Shown one piece after another: positions 45,437 through 53,495 of a stretch of 64,000 nt of DNA. Location of the stretch: the NCBI GenBank assembly GCA_963746155.1, contig CAVVAB010000009.1, positions 124,001 through 188,000 on the forward strand, read 5' to 3'. Origin of the DNA: AC-32 sp963746155 (GTDB lineage: Bacteria > Actinomycetota > Thermoleophilia > Gaiellales > Gaiellaceae). The notes under the pieces were generated by a model. That model was not told the origin of the DNA. It ran no database searches and saw only the letters and a program-made list of their open reading frames with translations. Both the position numbers and the translations under genes were made by a program. Position 1 is the stretch's first letter. Every line of letters starts with the position of its first letter.

Positions 45437-45606
45437 TCGGAGCGGAACCGAGGACGACACGCTGCTCTCGCTGGAGAAGCAGATCCACCCACCGATCACG
45501 AGCGCTGGCTTCGCGGCGGGCGGGAGCGTGCTCGACCACCGGTTCGGAAAGGGGGGACGCATCCCGCAAGGCGGTCAGGTCCCTGAGGCAAGACGGTTCG
45601 GTCGCG

Positions 45607-45747
45607 CTGAGTACCCGTCCACTGAGCAACTCGGCTTCGGTTTCGAGTCGTGCGGAGAGCCGCCGCATCCGCCGCAAGCACGAGGAGCTCGCCCAGGCCG
45701 GCCGCCTCTCCGGCGGTGGCTCTCGACCCTTCGCACATGGCGCCTGA
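45607..45747 (+). pseudogene. Relic of a serine site-specific recombinase
   Basis: A short frame reads AESRRIRRKHEELAQAGRL then SGGGSRPF before a stop. This is the conserved linker region of large serine recombinases (ESE...RIRRKHEELAxAG, GGGxRPFGY). Upstream ALSTRP resembles the DLST segment. The catalytic domain and C-terminal part are missing. It fills most of 45437-45736, which has no other gene. Confidence 0.6.
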
Positions 45748-46295
45748 GGTCGATCCGGCGCAAGAGTCGATAGTCCTCGCCAGCTTCGAGACCCGCCACG
45801 CCGCCGAGCACATGCTGGCATCGCTCGGGCGGGGGTTCCGCAAGAAGGCCCCTCAAGGGTCAGGTGAGCGCCTTCGTGGTCAGAGCCAACAAGGACGGCT
45901 CGTTGAAGCTCACCCAGGCTCGCGTCCTCACCGCCAGGGGCATCGAAGCGGCGCTCATCCACCTCTCCCTCTCGTGGATGGTCGGCTTTCTGGGCCTATT
46001 CTCGATGCTGAAAGGGGGTAAGCGTTTCGGCCACGCCGTCCACGTCCACGAGGGTCACGTCGGATCGGATGAGCAAGCTGCCCACGCGATTCTCGCCCGC
46101 GCTGGAGCGCACGGAGCGGTCGCGCTGATTTCTTGCGAGGGCGCAGACACGCGGCGCACGGTCGCGGCGCGAGCGGCCGAGCGTGGAAGCGAAAGCTGGG
46201 AAGGCTCGCGCACGGAGTTCCTCGCCGCGCTTGATCCCGGCAGCAAGCACGACTGGGTTCGCGCGGCTCTCGGCGAACCGTCGAAGCCAGACTGA
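45737..46295 (+). CDS. DUF1269-like membrane-associated protein (frameshifted)
   Basis: About 185 residues when joined. MAPEVDPAQESIVLASFETRHAAEHML runs into, after a frame change near 45858, SAFVVRANKDGSLKLTQARVL. A hydrophobic stretch LIHLSLSWMVGFLGLFSML follows, then a GAHGAVALISCEG segment. This is the DUF1269 pattern (ferredoxin-like halves around a membrane hairpin). Function unknown. Repeat D starts 6 bp after the stop. Confidence 0.7.
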
Positions 46296-46301
46296 GCCTC
46301 G

Positions 46302-46330
46302 GGTGACATTCGCGCACACTCGCGCAGGCG
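46302..46330 (+). repeat. Array repeat D (most diverged)
   Basis: GGTGACATT is kept, then CGCGCACACTCGCGCAGGCG; the CGGG/CCCG hairpin is lost. Confidence 0.75.
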
Positions 46331-46432
46331 AGCATCTGCGGTGTCGCCGCGGCGAGGTGGTCGATCCGTGCCGGGGCGCTCGTTAGACTGCGCCGCCAAG
46401 TGTCCCCACACGACCTGCAGGAGGACGGCCGA

Positions 46433-47104
46433 ATGAGCGGTTACGCGGTGGCGCAGATCGACGAGATCGACGAGATCGATGACGGCCGCGTCCTTTCGCG
46501 CCCCGTCCGGTTCCACTTCGGCATCACGTCGTTCGGCGTCAACGCATTTACAGCTCATCAGGTGGGCGATCGGCTCATCAACGAGCACGACGAGTCACAG
46601 GAGCATGACCTGCAGGAGGAGCTTTACCTCGTCCAACGCGGGCGCGCGACGTTCGAGCTCGACGGCGAGCGGGTGGACGCACCCGCGGGCACACTCGTCT
46701 TCGCTCGCCCCGCCGTTAAGCGGACAGCGTTCGCCGAGGAGCCGGGGACGACGATCGTTGCGCTCGGCGGAACTCCGGGGAAGGCGTACGAGGCCCAGGG
46801 CGGCGAGATCTGGATGCCGCTCCACCGTCTCTACGAGTCAGGCCAGTACGCCGAGGCCGCCGATCAGGGACGCGAGTTGATCGAAGCTCATCCCGAGTAC
46901 GCCGGGCCGCTCTACAACCTCGCGTGCTGCGAGAGCCTCGCCGGTCGGACAGACGACGCGATCAGGCACCTCCGGCTCGCGATCGACCGCAAGGAATCTT
47001 TCCGTTCGCTTGCTGCCGAGGACAGCGACTTCGACCCGATCCGCGCCGAGACCGCTTTCAAGGAGTTGGTTCAGGGCGAGGTAGGCGAGCCGACTACCGG
47101 GTAA
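46433..47104 (+). CDS. Cupin protein with C-terminal TPR-like helices
   Basis: 223 residues; ATG 46433 behind GGAGGACGG. Cupin barrel: DLQEELYLVQRGRATFELDGERVDAPAGTLVFARPAVKRTAFAE. Then a TPR-like pair: LYESGQYAEAADQGRELIEAHPEYAGPLYNLACCES. Small regulatory or binding protein, ligand unknown. Closed by repeat E 22 bp after the stop. Confidence 0.85.
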   Translation: MSGYAVAQIDEIDEIDDGRVLSRPVRFHFGITSFGVNAFTAHQVGDRLINEHDESQEHDLQEELYLVQRGRATFELDGERVDAPAGTLVFARPAVKRTAFAEEPGTTIVALGGTPGKAYEAQGGEIWMPLHRLYESGQYAEAADQGRELIEAHPEYAGPLYNLACCESLAGRTDDAIRHLRLAIDRKESFRSLAAEDSDFDPIRAETAFKELVQGEVGEPTTG

Positions 47105-47126
47105 CAGACTCGCATCGACCGCTTCG

Positions 47127-47155
47127 GGTGACATTCCCGAACACTGGCGCATGCG
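47127..47155 (+). repeat. Array repeat E
   Basis: 29 bp. TTCGGG before it pairs exactly with CCCGAA inside it (6-bp stem, TGACATT loop). Confidence 0.9.
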
Positions 47156-47229
47156 AGGTTTCGCGACTTCCGAGCGCTAGATCGCGCCGCTCAGTCAGAG
47201 CCTGCCGATCGGTCTTCGAAGGTGACGAT

Positions 47230-47868
47230 ATGGTCATTGCGTTGAGATCGATCGAAGTCCGGACAGCGGCTGCAGATGAGGTGCCGAAGGTTGCGGCGGC
47301 GCTGGCGGATGCGTTCATCACCGACCCCGTGTTCACGTTCCTTCGGCCGGGCCGTCTGCGGCACGAGGCGCGGCTCCGAAAGATGCTTGCGGTTGAGATG
47401 GAGCTGTACGTGCTGGCAAACGGGGGGACCGTGTGGACGACGTCCGGGTACGACGGCGCGGTGGCCGAGCTGCCACCCGGTGCCTGGGAGATGCCGAAGT
47501 CGGCGACGGGGAAGGAGACACTTAAGTGGATGTGGGCGTTCAGGACGCGATTGCCGCGCGCGATCAGAGTGCAGCGCGCGATGGAGAAGCGACACCTACG
47601 TGAGCCTCACTTCTACGTCCGAACGGTCGGAGTGCGCACCGCTCTGCAGGGACAGGCCGTCGGATCGATGCTCATGCAGCCGACGCTCGAGAGAGCCGAT
47701 TCGGCTGCGCTACCGACGTACATCGAGGCCAGCAGCGAGCGTAGCGCGGCGCTGTACGAGCGGCTCGGCTTCCTGCACATGGGTTTGTTTGAACTGCCAG
47801 AAGGCGGCCCGCCGGTTTGGCCGATGCGTAGGCCTCCGGCAGGGGCTCATGTCGATCATCACGGTTGA
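47230..47868 (+). CDS. GNAT-family acetyltransferase
   Basis: 212 residues. IEVRTAAADEVPKVAAALADAFITDPVF at the N-terminus, YVRTVGVRTALQGQAVGSMLMQPTL as a modified CoA-binding motif A, and TYIEASSERSAALYERLGFLHMG at the C-terminus. Of the small-molecule acetyltransferase type seen in resistance-like enzymes; substrate unknown. Closed by repeat F 15 bp after the stop. Confidence 0.88.
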   Translation: MVIALRSIEVRTAAADEVPKVAAALADAFITDPVFTFLRPGRLRHEARLRKMLAVEMELYVLANGGTVWTTSGYDGAVAELPPGAWEMPKSATGKETLKWMWAFRTRLPRAIRVQRAMEKRHLREPHFYVRTVGVRTALQGQAVGSMLMQPTLERADSAALPTYIEASSERSAALYERLGFLHMGLFELPEGGPPVWPMRRPPAGAHVDHHG

Positions 47869-47883
47869 GGAGATCGGCGCTCA

Positions 47884-47912
47884 GGGGTCATTCCCGAACG
47901 CTGGCCCAGGCG
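47884..47912 (+). repeat. Array repeat F
   Basis: 29 bp. TTCCCGA here (47891-47897) is mirrored by TCGGGAA at 47987-47993 at the left end of VOC module 2, forming a ~100-bp imperfect palindrome. Confidence 0.9.
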
Positions 47913-47993
47913 ATCGTCAGCGCGCGAGGGTTTCCCCGAAGACCTTCCTGGATCGTCCGAGTCGCTGCCAGGCTGGCAAGCAAGTGTCGGGAA

Positions 47994-48359
47994 CTACGGT
48001 TGCTCAAAAACGCCCAAGACGTTCCCGGCGGGATCGCGGAAGGTCGCGAACGCTTCACCTTCGCCCTGCGGGGTAAGCGGCGTCACCACCTCACCGCCCA
48101 ACGCGGTGATCTTCTTCAGCGTCTCCTCCACGCTCTTAGCAAGCACATAGACGAGGAGGCCCGGCTCCGACGAGGGCGGCCGCCCGGTGACCCAGGTGCC
48201 GCTGACCTCGCCTACAGCGTCGTCGAATGCGACCTCACCGTCGCTGCGCCGCCGAATATTCCAGCCGAAGACCGTCTCGTAGAAGGCCGCGGAGCGATCG
48301 ACGTCGAGGGCCGGTATCTGCATGTAGCAGACCTTGCCAGGGGCGATCGTCGAGGGCAT
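47994..48359 (-). CDS. VOC-superfamily protein, copy 2
   Basis: 121 residues, same start context (AAGGAGGAGAT) as copy 1. Differs at a few positions, e.g. TGRPP for TERPP, AKSVEETLKKITALGG for TESVEETLKKISAVGG. Both copies keep open frames with partly silent changes, suggesting both are maintained. Confidence 0.9.
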   Translation of the reverse strand: MPSTIAPGKVCYMQIPALDVDRSAAFYETVFGWNIRRRSDGEVAFDDAVGEVSGTWVTGRPPSSEPGLLVYVLAKSVEETLKKITALGGEVVTPLTPQGEGEAFATFRDPAGNVLGVFEQP

Positions 48360-48408
48360 TGGATCTCCTCCTTGCCTGGGTGCTTGCGGGAGCGACCCTA
48401 GCCGCTCG

Positions 48409-48437
48409 GGTGCCATTCCCGAACGCTGGCCCAGGCG
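48409..48437 (+). repeat. Array repeat G
   Basis: 29 bp. TCGGG/CCCGA hairpin around TGCCATT; 49 bp from the VOC2 start, as for repeat A and VOC1. Confidence 0.9.
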
Positions 48438-48474
48438 GTGCTTCGTTCCCCGCGTCGCGTGACATGCTCGGGCC

Positions 48475-49257
48475 GTGAACGACGGAACCGAGAGTCCAAC
48501 GCCAGACGGGTCCAGACTGCCACTGAACCGACACAGGAGAGACTGGGAGGATCTCGCGGCCCTTGATCCTCTCTGGGCCGTCTCGGGTAAGCGGGCAACG
48601 AGCGCGAGTCCTTGGACGGTCTCCGACTTTCTGGCGACCGGCGAGGTTGAAGTCGACGCAGTACTCGATCAAGCGGCCCAGCTCGGACGGCCACGACTAC
48701 GAGAGCGAGCCCTTGACTTCGGCTGTGGCCTCGGCCGCGTCACCCAGGCGCTGGCCCGGCGCTTTCGCTGGTGCGATGCCATCGACATCTCGGTAGCCAT
48801 GATCGATCGCGCCCGACAGCTGAACGAGGCAACCAACTGTTCTTTCTTCGTAGGCGAGGAAACCGACCTTCGCAGCTTCCAGTCACACACCTATGACCTC
48901 GTGTATTCCAGCTTCGTGCTGCAGCACTTACCGGGCAACAGCATCGCCGCCGACTACATCCGTGAGTTCCTCCGCGTCACGAGAGCAGATGGGCTTGTCG
49001 TATTCCAGATGCCCGAGAGTCTCGGCCTGCGAGCGCGTCTACAGCCGCGCCGCCGCGCATACACAGCCCTGCGCAGTCTCGGGCTGTCGAAGGCCTACCT
49101 GCGCCGCCTGCGTTTGCACCCCGTCCGGATGATCGCCCTCTCTCGGCCTGAGGTCGACCGAATTGTCCGAGGCGTGGGCGGCTCGATCATCCTCACCGCA
49201 CCTGTAGATCCGTCCAACCCAATCGCCGGAAACCGATACTTCGTCGCGCCGCGTTGA
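48475..49257 (+). CDS. Class I SAM-dependent methyltransferase
   Basis: 260 residues, GTG start. Motif I ALDFGCGLGRVTQAL near residue 80, acidic post-I DAIDISVAMIDRAR, then YDLVYSSFVLQHLPG (motif IV/post) and FLRVTRADGLVVFQMPE. Substrate unknown. Slightly less GC-biased codons than the core genes by eye. Repeat H follows after a hairpin. Confidence 0.9.
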   Translation: MNDGTESPTPDGSRLPLNRHRRDWEDLAALDPLWAVSGKRATSASPWTVSDFLATGEVEVDAVLDQAAQLGRPRLRERALDFGCGLGRVTQALARRFRWCDAIDISVAMIDRARQLNEATNCSFFVGEETDLRSFQSHTYDLVYSSFVLQHLPGNSIAADYIREFLRVTRADGLVVFQMPESLGLRARLQPRRRAYTALRSLGLSKAYLRRLRLHPVRMIALSRPEVDRIVRGVGGSIILTAPVDPSNPIAGNRYFVAPR

Positions 49258-49272
49258 GCACGGTCATCCGAT

Positions 49273-49298
49273 GATGCCAGCAGACCCTGACCGGCATC
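49273..49298 (+). terminator. Hairpin after the methyltransferase gene
   Basis: GATGCC and GGCATC with a 14-nt loop, 15 bp after the stop; no T-tract. Confidence 0.4.
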
Positions 49299-49303
49299 GC
49301 TCT

Positions 49304-49332
49304 GGTGACATTCCGGGACACTGGCCCAGCCG
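49304..49332 (+). repeat. Array repeat H
   Basis: 29 bp with CCGGGACACT instead of CCCGAACACT. The upstream arm has changed too (TCTGG), keeping a stem with G-T pairs. Confidence 0.85.
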
Positions 49333-49343
49333 AGCCGCGTGTC

Positions 49344-50042
49344 TCATGAGCCTGATTCGCTTGCTACCGGACTGGGGGTGAACAGCTTCCAGTGCCCCTC
49401 GGAGACGACCTCGACGGTGCCGTCGACGACTTTGATGGCGGTCTCGTCGTCAATCGCGTACGCCGGACCCGGGATCTCGGCCGCCCATCTCTCTGCCTCG
49501 GCCATGGAGTTGCCGGGCATGCCGTCCTGAGCCAGGTGTGGACAGATCGAGAAGTCGACGATGCCCAAGGTGGTGTCGTCACCGGTCGGCGGTCTCCACT
49601 GGACGAAGTCCTCCCCGATCCTGGGGGTCATCACCATGCTCCCGGCGCTCAATCCGACCCAGACCGTCTTTTGCAGCGACGGCATGAGGTCTGCCAGGCC
49701 CGATTGCCGCATCCAGTGGCACAGATACAAGGCGTCGCCGCCGTTGACCAGCAGGACCGCGGTTTCCTTGACCAGTGGGACCCAGAGGTCTTCGTCGAGG
49801 CTGGGCAGCGCGGTCAGCTCCAGGACGCCGATCGACTTCCACCCCAGCTCGGTCATGGGGCAGCGGGGCTCCTGCCCGCTGATGAAATTCCATGCTCTGC
49901 CAGGACCGGCCATTGGGTGCGCGTACGACGCGGTCGGGATGCAGAGGGCGTCGGAGTCGGCAATCGGCTTCCCCAAGAGGTCGACGAGTGCGTCGTGGAT
50001 GCTCCTGTTCTTGATGCCGGCAGACGTGAGAAGAAGCTTCAT
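49344..50042 (-). CDS. Peptidase S51 (dipeptidase E-like) family protein
   Basis: 232 residues. VLLVNGGDALYLCHWMRQSGL, then the Ser nucleophile in VWVGLSAGSMV near residue 135, and FSICPHLAQDG with the His region. Likely cytosolic Asp-dipeptidase/cyanophycinase-type Ser hydrolase. ATG 50042 set by AGGAGGCGC. 50043-50213 upstream contains no gene or repeat I can see. Confidence 0.88.
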   Translation of the reverse strand: MKLLLTSAGIKNRSIHDALVDLLGKPIADSDALCIPTASYAHPMAGPGRAWNFISGQEPRCPMTELGWKSIGVLELTALPSLDEDLWVPLVKETAVLLVNGGDALYLCHWMRQSGLADLMPSLQKTVWVGLSAGSMVMTPRIGEDFVQWRPPTGDDTTLGIVDFSICPHLAQDGMPGNSMAEAERWAAEIPGPAYAIDDETAIKVVDGTVEVVSEGHWKLFTPSPVASESGS

Positions 50043-50213
50043 GCGCCTCCTGGAGTCGTCATTACAGGCGAGTTCTTACGGATCCGTACGCGGTAGAGAC
50101 CGGCAGATCACCGAAAACTCATCGGCTCCGCCCAGGTCCTTGGTCTTGACCGTGCGTCGGGGCACGTTTGAAGCGCTGGAGGACCGGACCTGCGCTTCCC
50201 GCGCTCGGCGTGT

Positions 50214-50714
50214 TCAGCGCTCGCAGAGCGCCTTCAGCGAGGCGTACTGCTTCGGCACGTCACGGCGGATCACCGGCGCAAGCAGCGCGAACACCACCTT
50301 GAGGACTCCTCTCGGACGGAAGTCGAAGTTGCTTTCGAGGTCCGTACCCTCACCGGTCGGCGTGAACGTATACGCGATCGTAAGGTCGGGCTTGCCGCTC
50401 GCGTCGATCGCAAGCCGGGACGGCCGGTCGTAGGTGGTGATCGTCACGTCGTACGGCGTGCCGCCGTTGACGATCGCGAAACGCGAACCCGGCCCGATCG
50501 GCTCGCCGCTCAGCAGCTCAGCGCTGCTGACTCGGCTGTTCCATTGCGTCTCGTTGCGCAGATCGGCAAGGGTGTCGAAGACCTGTTCCGGTGGGCAGGC
50601 GATCCGGGTCCTCGTGGCGACCTGCACCTGCGCGATCCTATACCGGCGTCCTGCGAACCCATCGTGATGGACTTCATAGGAGCACTGGGCGGGTCGTTCC
50701 TCGGGGAGTAGCAC
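50214..50714 (-). CDS. SRPBCC-family protein, second
   Basis: Up to 166 residues. The core VATRTRIACPPEQVFDTLADLRNETQWNSRV and YTFTPTGEGTDLESNFDFRPRG fit the polyketide-cyclase/START-like fold. Start uncertain: ATG 50714, or an internal GTG (VQVATR) that better matches the domain start. Not a close copy of the SRPBCC gene at 43646. Repeat I begins 9 bp beyond 50714. Confidence 0.8.
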   Translation of the reverse strand: MLLPEERPAQCSYEVHHDGFAGRRYRIAQVQVATRTRIACPPEQVFDTLADLRNETQWNSRVSSAELLSGEPIGPGSRFAIVNGGTPYDVTITTYDRPSRLAIDASGKPDLTIAYTFTPTGEGTDLESNFDFRPRGVLKVVFALLAPVIRRDVPKQYASLKALCER

Positions 50715-50723
50715 CCTTCCTCA

Positions 50724-50752
50724 GGGGACATTCCCGAAGGCTGGCCCATGAG
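50724..50752 (+). repeat. Array repeat I (last copy)
   Basis: 29 bp ending CCCATGAG. CCGAAGG replaces CCGAACG, and an upstream CCTTC pairs with GAAGG, a compensatory match. Confidence 0.85.
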
Positions 50753-50918
50753 AGAGTCCTCTCACGCAGTAGTGGCTCCTGAGCTACTTCAAGAAATACG
50801 ACAACAGGATGACGCTGACGAGGATCAGAAGAACCGGGCCGACGATCGAGGCCCGAGAAAACCGCCAGAAGAACGTGCCGAGTCGCCGGGACGGCCCTGT
50901 TCTGGGCGGTAGGGGGCT

Positions 50919-51602
50919 GTGGTGAGGATCCGCGATCTCAACTGGATGCAGCTCGAGACGTACCTGAGGAAGGACGACAGGATCGTCCTCCCGGTGGGCT
51001 CGACCGAGCAGCACGCCTACCTCTCCCTCGAGACCGACAATATCCTCGCCGAGCGTGCGTCTGTCGAAGCGGCTGAGCCGCTCGGCGTGCCGGTGCTGCC
51101 GGTGGCGCCGTACGGCGTGACCGGCTTCACTGCGTATCCCGGAAGCCCGACGCTCCGCGCGTCCACGCTTCTCGCAGTTCTCTCAGATGTCGTCGATTCG
51201 CTGCTGGGCCAGGGGTTCGCGCGCGTGCTCGTCGTGAACGGTCACGGCGGAAACACCGAACCCGGCAGGAACTGGGCGCGGGGTCGCGTTCGCGGATCGG
51301 TCGTGTGGCATGAGCTTTGGGAGGGCCGGCCGGACGAGATCGCCGCCGCGATCGATCCCGACTACGACCATGCCTCGTGGTCGGAGAACTTCCCCTGGAC
51401 GCGGCTTCCGGGTGTGGTCATCCCCGAGCAGCGCAAGCCTCCGGTCGAATGGCCCGAAAACGGGAATCCGGAGACGTGGAGAGAAGCTCTCGGCGACGGC
51501 TCCTTCGGCGGCCTCTATCAGCGATCCCCAGAGGACGAAGGCCAAATCTGGGAGGCCGCGGTGCAGGCGATCGGAGAGCGGCTTGAACGGTGGGACGAAT
51601 AG
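50919..51602 (+). CDS. Creatininase-family amidohydrolase
   Basis: About 227 residues. Metal-binding GSTEQHAYLSLETD near residue 27, HGGN in VVNGHGGNTEPGR near 108, and VVWHELWEG. Family includes creatinine amidohydrolase and formamide hydrolases of cofactor synthesis (MftE/ArfB); which one is unclear. Tandem GTG starts at 50919 and 50922 behind AGGGGG. A short minus-strand frame with one membrane helix (50784-50910) overlaps the upstream region and is unsupported. Confidence 0.88.
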   Translation: MVRIRDLNWMQLETYLRKDDRIVLPVGSTEQHAYLSLETDNILAERASVEAAEPLGVPVLPVAPYGVTGFTAYPGSPTLRASTLLAVLSDVVDSLLGQGFARVLVVNGHGGNTEPGRNWARGRVRGSVVWHELWEGRPDEIAAAIDPDYDHASWSENFPWTRLPGVVIPEQRKPPVEWPENGNPETWREALGDGSFGGLYQRSPEDEGQIWEAAVQAIGERLERWDE

Positions 51603-51650
51603 AGGCGCTGCCGGTCAGCGCAGCAACGCGGAGCGACTTGGTCGACCCGG

Positions 51651-53462
51651 TTAGCCGTCGAAGAGCCCGGTCTGATGGGCGAGCACGACCGCCTGGACGC
51701 GGTCGCGGAGGTCGAGCTTCTGCAGGACGTGCGTGACGTGCGTCTTGACCGTCGTCTCGCTGATGAAGAGCTCCTTCGCGATCTCGGCGTTCGAGAAGCC
51801 TTCGGCCATCAGCCGCAGGACCTCCCGCTCGCGGTCCGTCAGCTTGTCGATCCCCTCCGGCGGCGCGGGGCGCGCAGCGCTTGCGAACTGCTTGATCACG
51901 CGCTTGGTCACGGCGGGGGAGAGGAGCGCGTCTCCGGCCGCGACCGTCCGGATCGCCGCGATGAGCTGCTCGGGAGAGTCGTCCTTGAGGACGAAGCCGC
52001 TCGCTCCCGCTCGCAGGGCCTCGTAGACGTACTCGTCGAGATCGAACGTGGTGAGGATCAGGATCCGGGCGTCGCGGTCCTTCTCGAGGATGCGCCGCGT
52101 CGCCTCGAGGCCGTCTAGCTCGGGCATGCGGATGTCCATCAGGATGACTGCGGGATCGAAGCGCGCAGCCTTGTCCACCGCCTCGAGCCCGTTGCTGGCC
52201 TCGGCGACGACCTCGATGTCCTCTTCACCGCCGAGCAGGATGCGGAACCCGGCTCGAACCATCGACTGATCGTCGGCGACGAGGACGCGGATCGTCATGC
52301 GTTCCCGCTCGACGATCGGGAGGCGCGTGCTGAGAACAAAGCCGCTTCCGTTCGTCGTCCCCACGCTCATCTCGCCGCCGTAGATCTTGACGCGCTCGCG
52401 GACGCCGACGAGACCGTGGCCGAGCCCGTCGGTCGTCGCAGTCCCCAGGCCGTCGTCGCGTACCTCGATTCCCAGCTCGTCCTGTCGATAGCGGAGCGTG
52501 ACGTCTGCGGTGCTCGCGCGCGCATGCTTGAGGGCGTTCGTCAGACCTTCCTGGACGATGCGATACGCGGAGAGGTCGACGCCTCTGGGGAGCGGGAAGG
52601 GCTCGCCTTCGACGTGGAGCTCCACGGGCAGTCCTGCCCGGCCGACCTCGTCGAGCAACGAGTCGAGCCGATCGAGGCCCGGCTGGGGGACGAGCTCGGC
52701 CTCGTCGCCTTCGCGGCGCATGGCCGCGAGAAGACGCCGCATCTCGGCAAGCGCGGTCCGGCCGGCCTGTTCGACTCCTCTGAGCGCCTCGCGGTCCTCC
52801 GCCTGCGCATCGGGGAGCTGGTGCCTGACGGCGCCCACCTGGAGCACCATCACGCTGACGGCGTGGGCGACGATGTCGTGGAGCTCACGGGCGATCCGCG
52901 CACGCTCTTCGGCCACGGCGATGCGTGCCGCCGCCTCGCGCTCGCGCTCGGCCTGGGCCGCGCGGAGCTCGGCCGCCTCGGCCTCGCGCTCCCGTTCGCG
53001 GAGAAAGTAGCCGGCGAGCCAGGCGACGCCGAACAGCAGTGGCACGAAGACGAACTCGCCGTTCGCTGCCTCGGGGTCGTGGTAGACGATGAGCGCCGCG
53101 CTGCCGAGAACGACCGCCAGGCCCAGACGGGCCTTCACGGCGTCGCTCAGGTTCCCGAGCAGGTACGCGGCGGTGATTCCAAGGAAGAAGACGCCCCTCG
53201 GGACCGTGACCAGCCGCCCATCGACGAGTGACAGCCCGGCAGCCAGCAGCCAGAAGGCAGCCGGAGCTCCGAGGGGGAATCGGCGGCGGAAGAAGAGCAG
53301 GACCGCCAGAACCGCGATTGCCGGAATCGCAAACCAGAGGGTCACATGCACAGCAGTGCGCGAGCCACGTTCGGCCGAGACCTCGACCATGGCCGCGAGT
53401 GCCAGCACCACGATCAGTACGTCGAGCGTGTGCCTACGTACCAGGTGCTCGATCCGGCTCAC
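51651..53462 (-). CDS. NarL-type histidine kinase and response regulator read as one open frame
   Basis: 603 residues. Five or so membrane helices (1-150), HisKA_3 dimerisation box ARELHDIVAHAVSVMVLQVG, and ATPase boxes EGLTNALKHA and GLGHGLVGVRERV. Then, without a stop, MTIRVLVADDQSMVRAGF starts a receiver (DPAVILMDIRMPELDG) and a LuxR HTH (LTDREREVLRLMAEGFSNAEIAKELFIS). Normally these are two genes. ATG 52298 is where the regulator would start alone. Either a true fusion or an indel removing the stop. Divergent from mmpL, so likely its regulator. Confidence 0.88.
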   Translation of the reverse strand: MSRIEHLVRRHTLDVLIVVLALAAMVEVSAERGSRTAVHVTLWFAIPAIAVLAVLLFFRRRFPLGAPAAFWLLAAGLSLVDGRLVTVPRGVFFLGITAAYLLGNLSDAVKARLGLAVVLGSAALIVYHDPEAANGEFVFVPLLFGVAWLAGYFLREREREAEAAELRAAQAEREREAAARIAVAEERARIARELHDIVAHAVSVMVLQVGAVRHQLPDAQAEDREALRGVEQAGRTALAEMRRLLAAMRREGDEAELVPQPGLDRLDSLLDEVGRAGLPVELHVEGEPFPLPRGVDLSAYRIVQEGLTNALKHARASTADVTLRYRQDELGIEVRDDGLGTATTDGLGHGLVGVRERVKIYGGEMSVGTTNGSGFVLSTRLPIVERERMTIRVLVADDQSMVRAGFRILLGGEEDIEVVAEASNGLEAVDKAARFDPAVILMDIRMPELDGLEATRRILEKDRDARILILTTFDLDEYVYEALRAGASGFVLKDDSPEQLIAAIRTVAAGDALLSPAVTKRVIKQFASAARPAPPEGIDKLTDREREVLRLMAEGFSNAEIAKELFISETTVKTHVTHVLQKLDLRDRVQAVVLAHQTGLFDG

Positions 53463-53495
53463 GCCGTGAACGTACTGCAGGCGTTCGCTCGCCGC

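Larger units (their letters stand above)
47973..48437 (+). repeat. VOC module, copy 2 (465-bp duplicated unit)
   Basis: Second copy of 42528-42992, same 465-bp length, including gene, ribosome-binding site and repeat G. Flanking DNA is unrelated. Confidence 0.9.

Noticed and set aside
42964..50752. Canonical integron attC sites
   Set aside because: The repeat lacks clear RYYYAAC/GTTRRRY boxes in most copies and no intI is in the window, so I do not call it an integron, only integron-like.
42964..50752. CRISPR array
   Set aside because: Repeats are separated by 0.5-2 kb with genes between, not by short spacers, and no cas genes are present.
50784..51014. Small minus-strand membrane peptide (RASIVGPVLLILVSVILLSYFLK)
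   Set aside because: No plausible start codon or RBS, and it overlaps the creatininase start.
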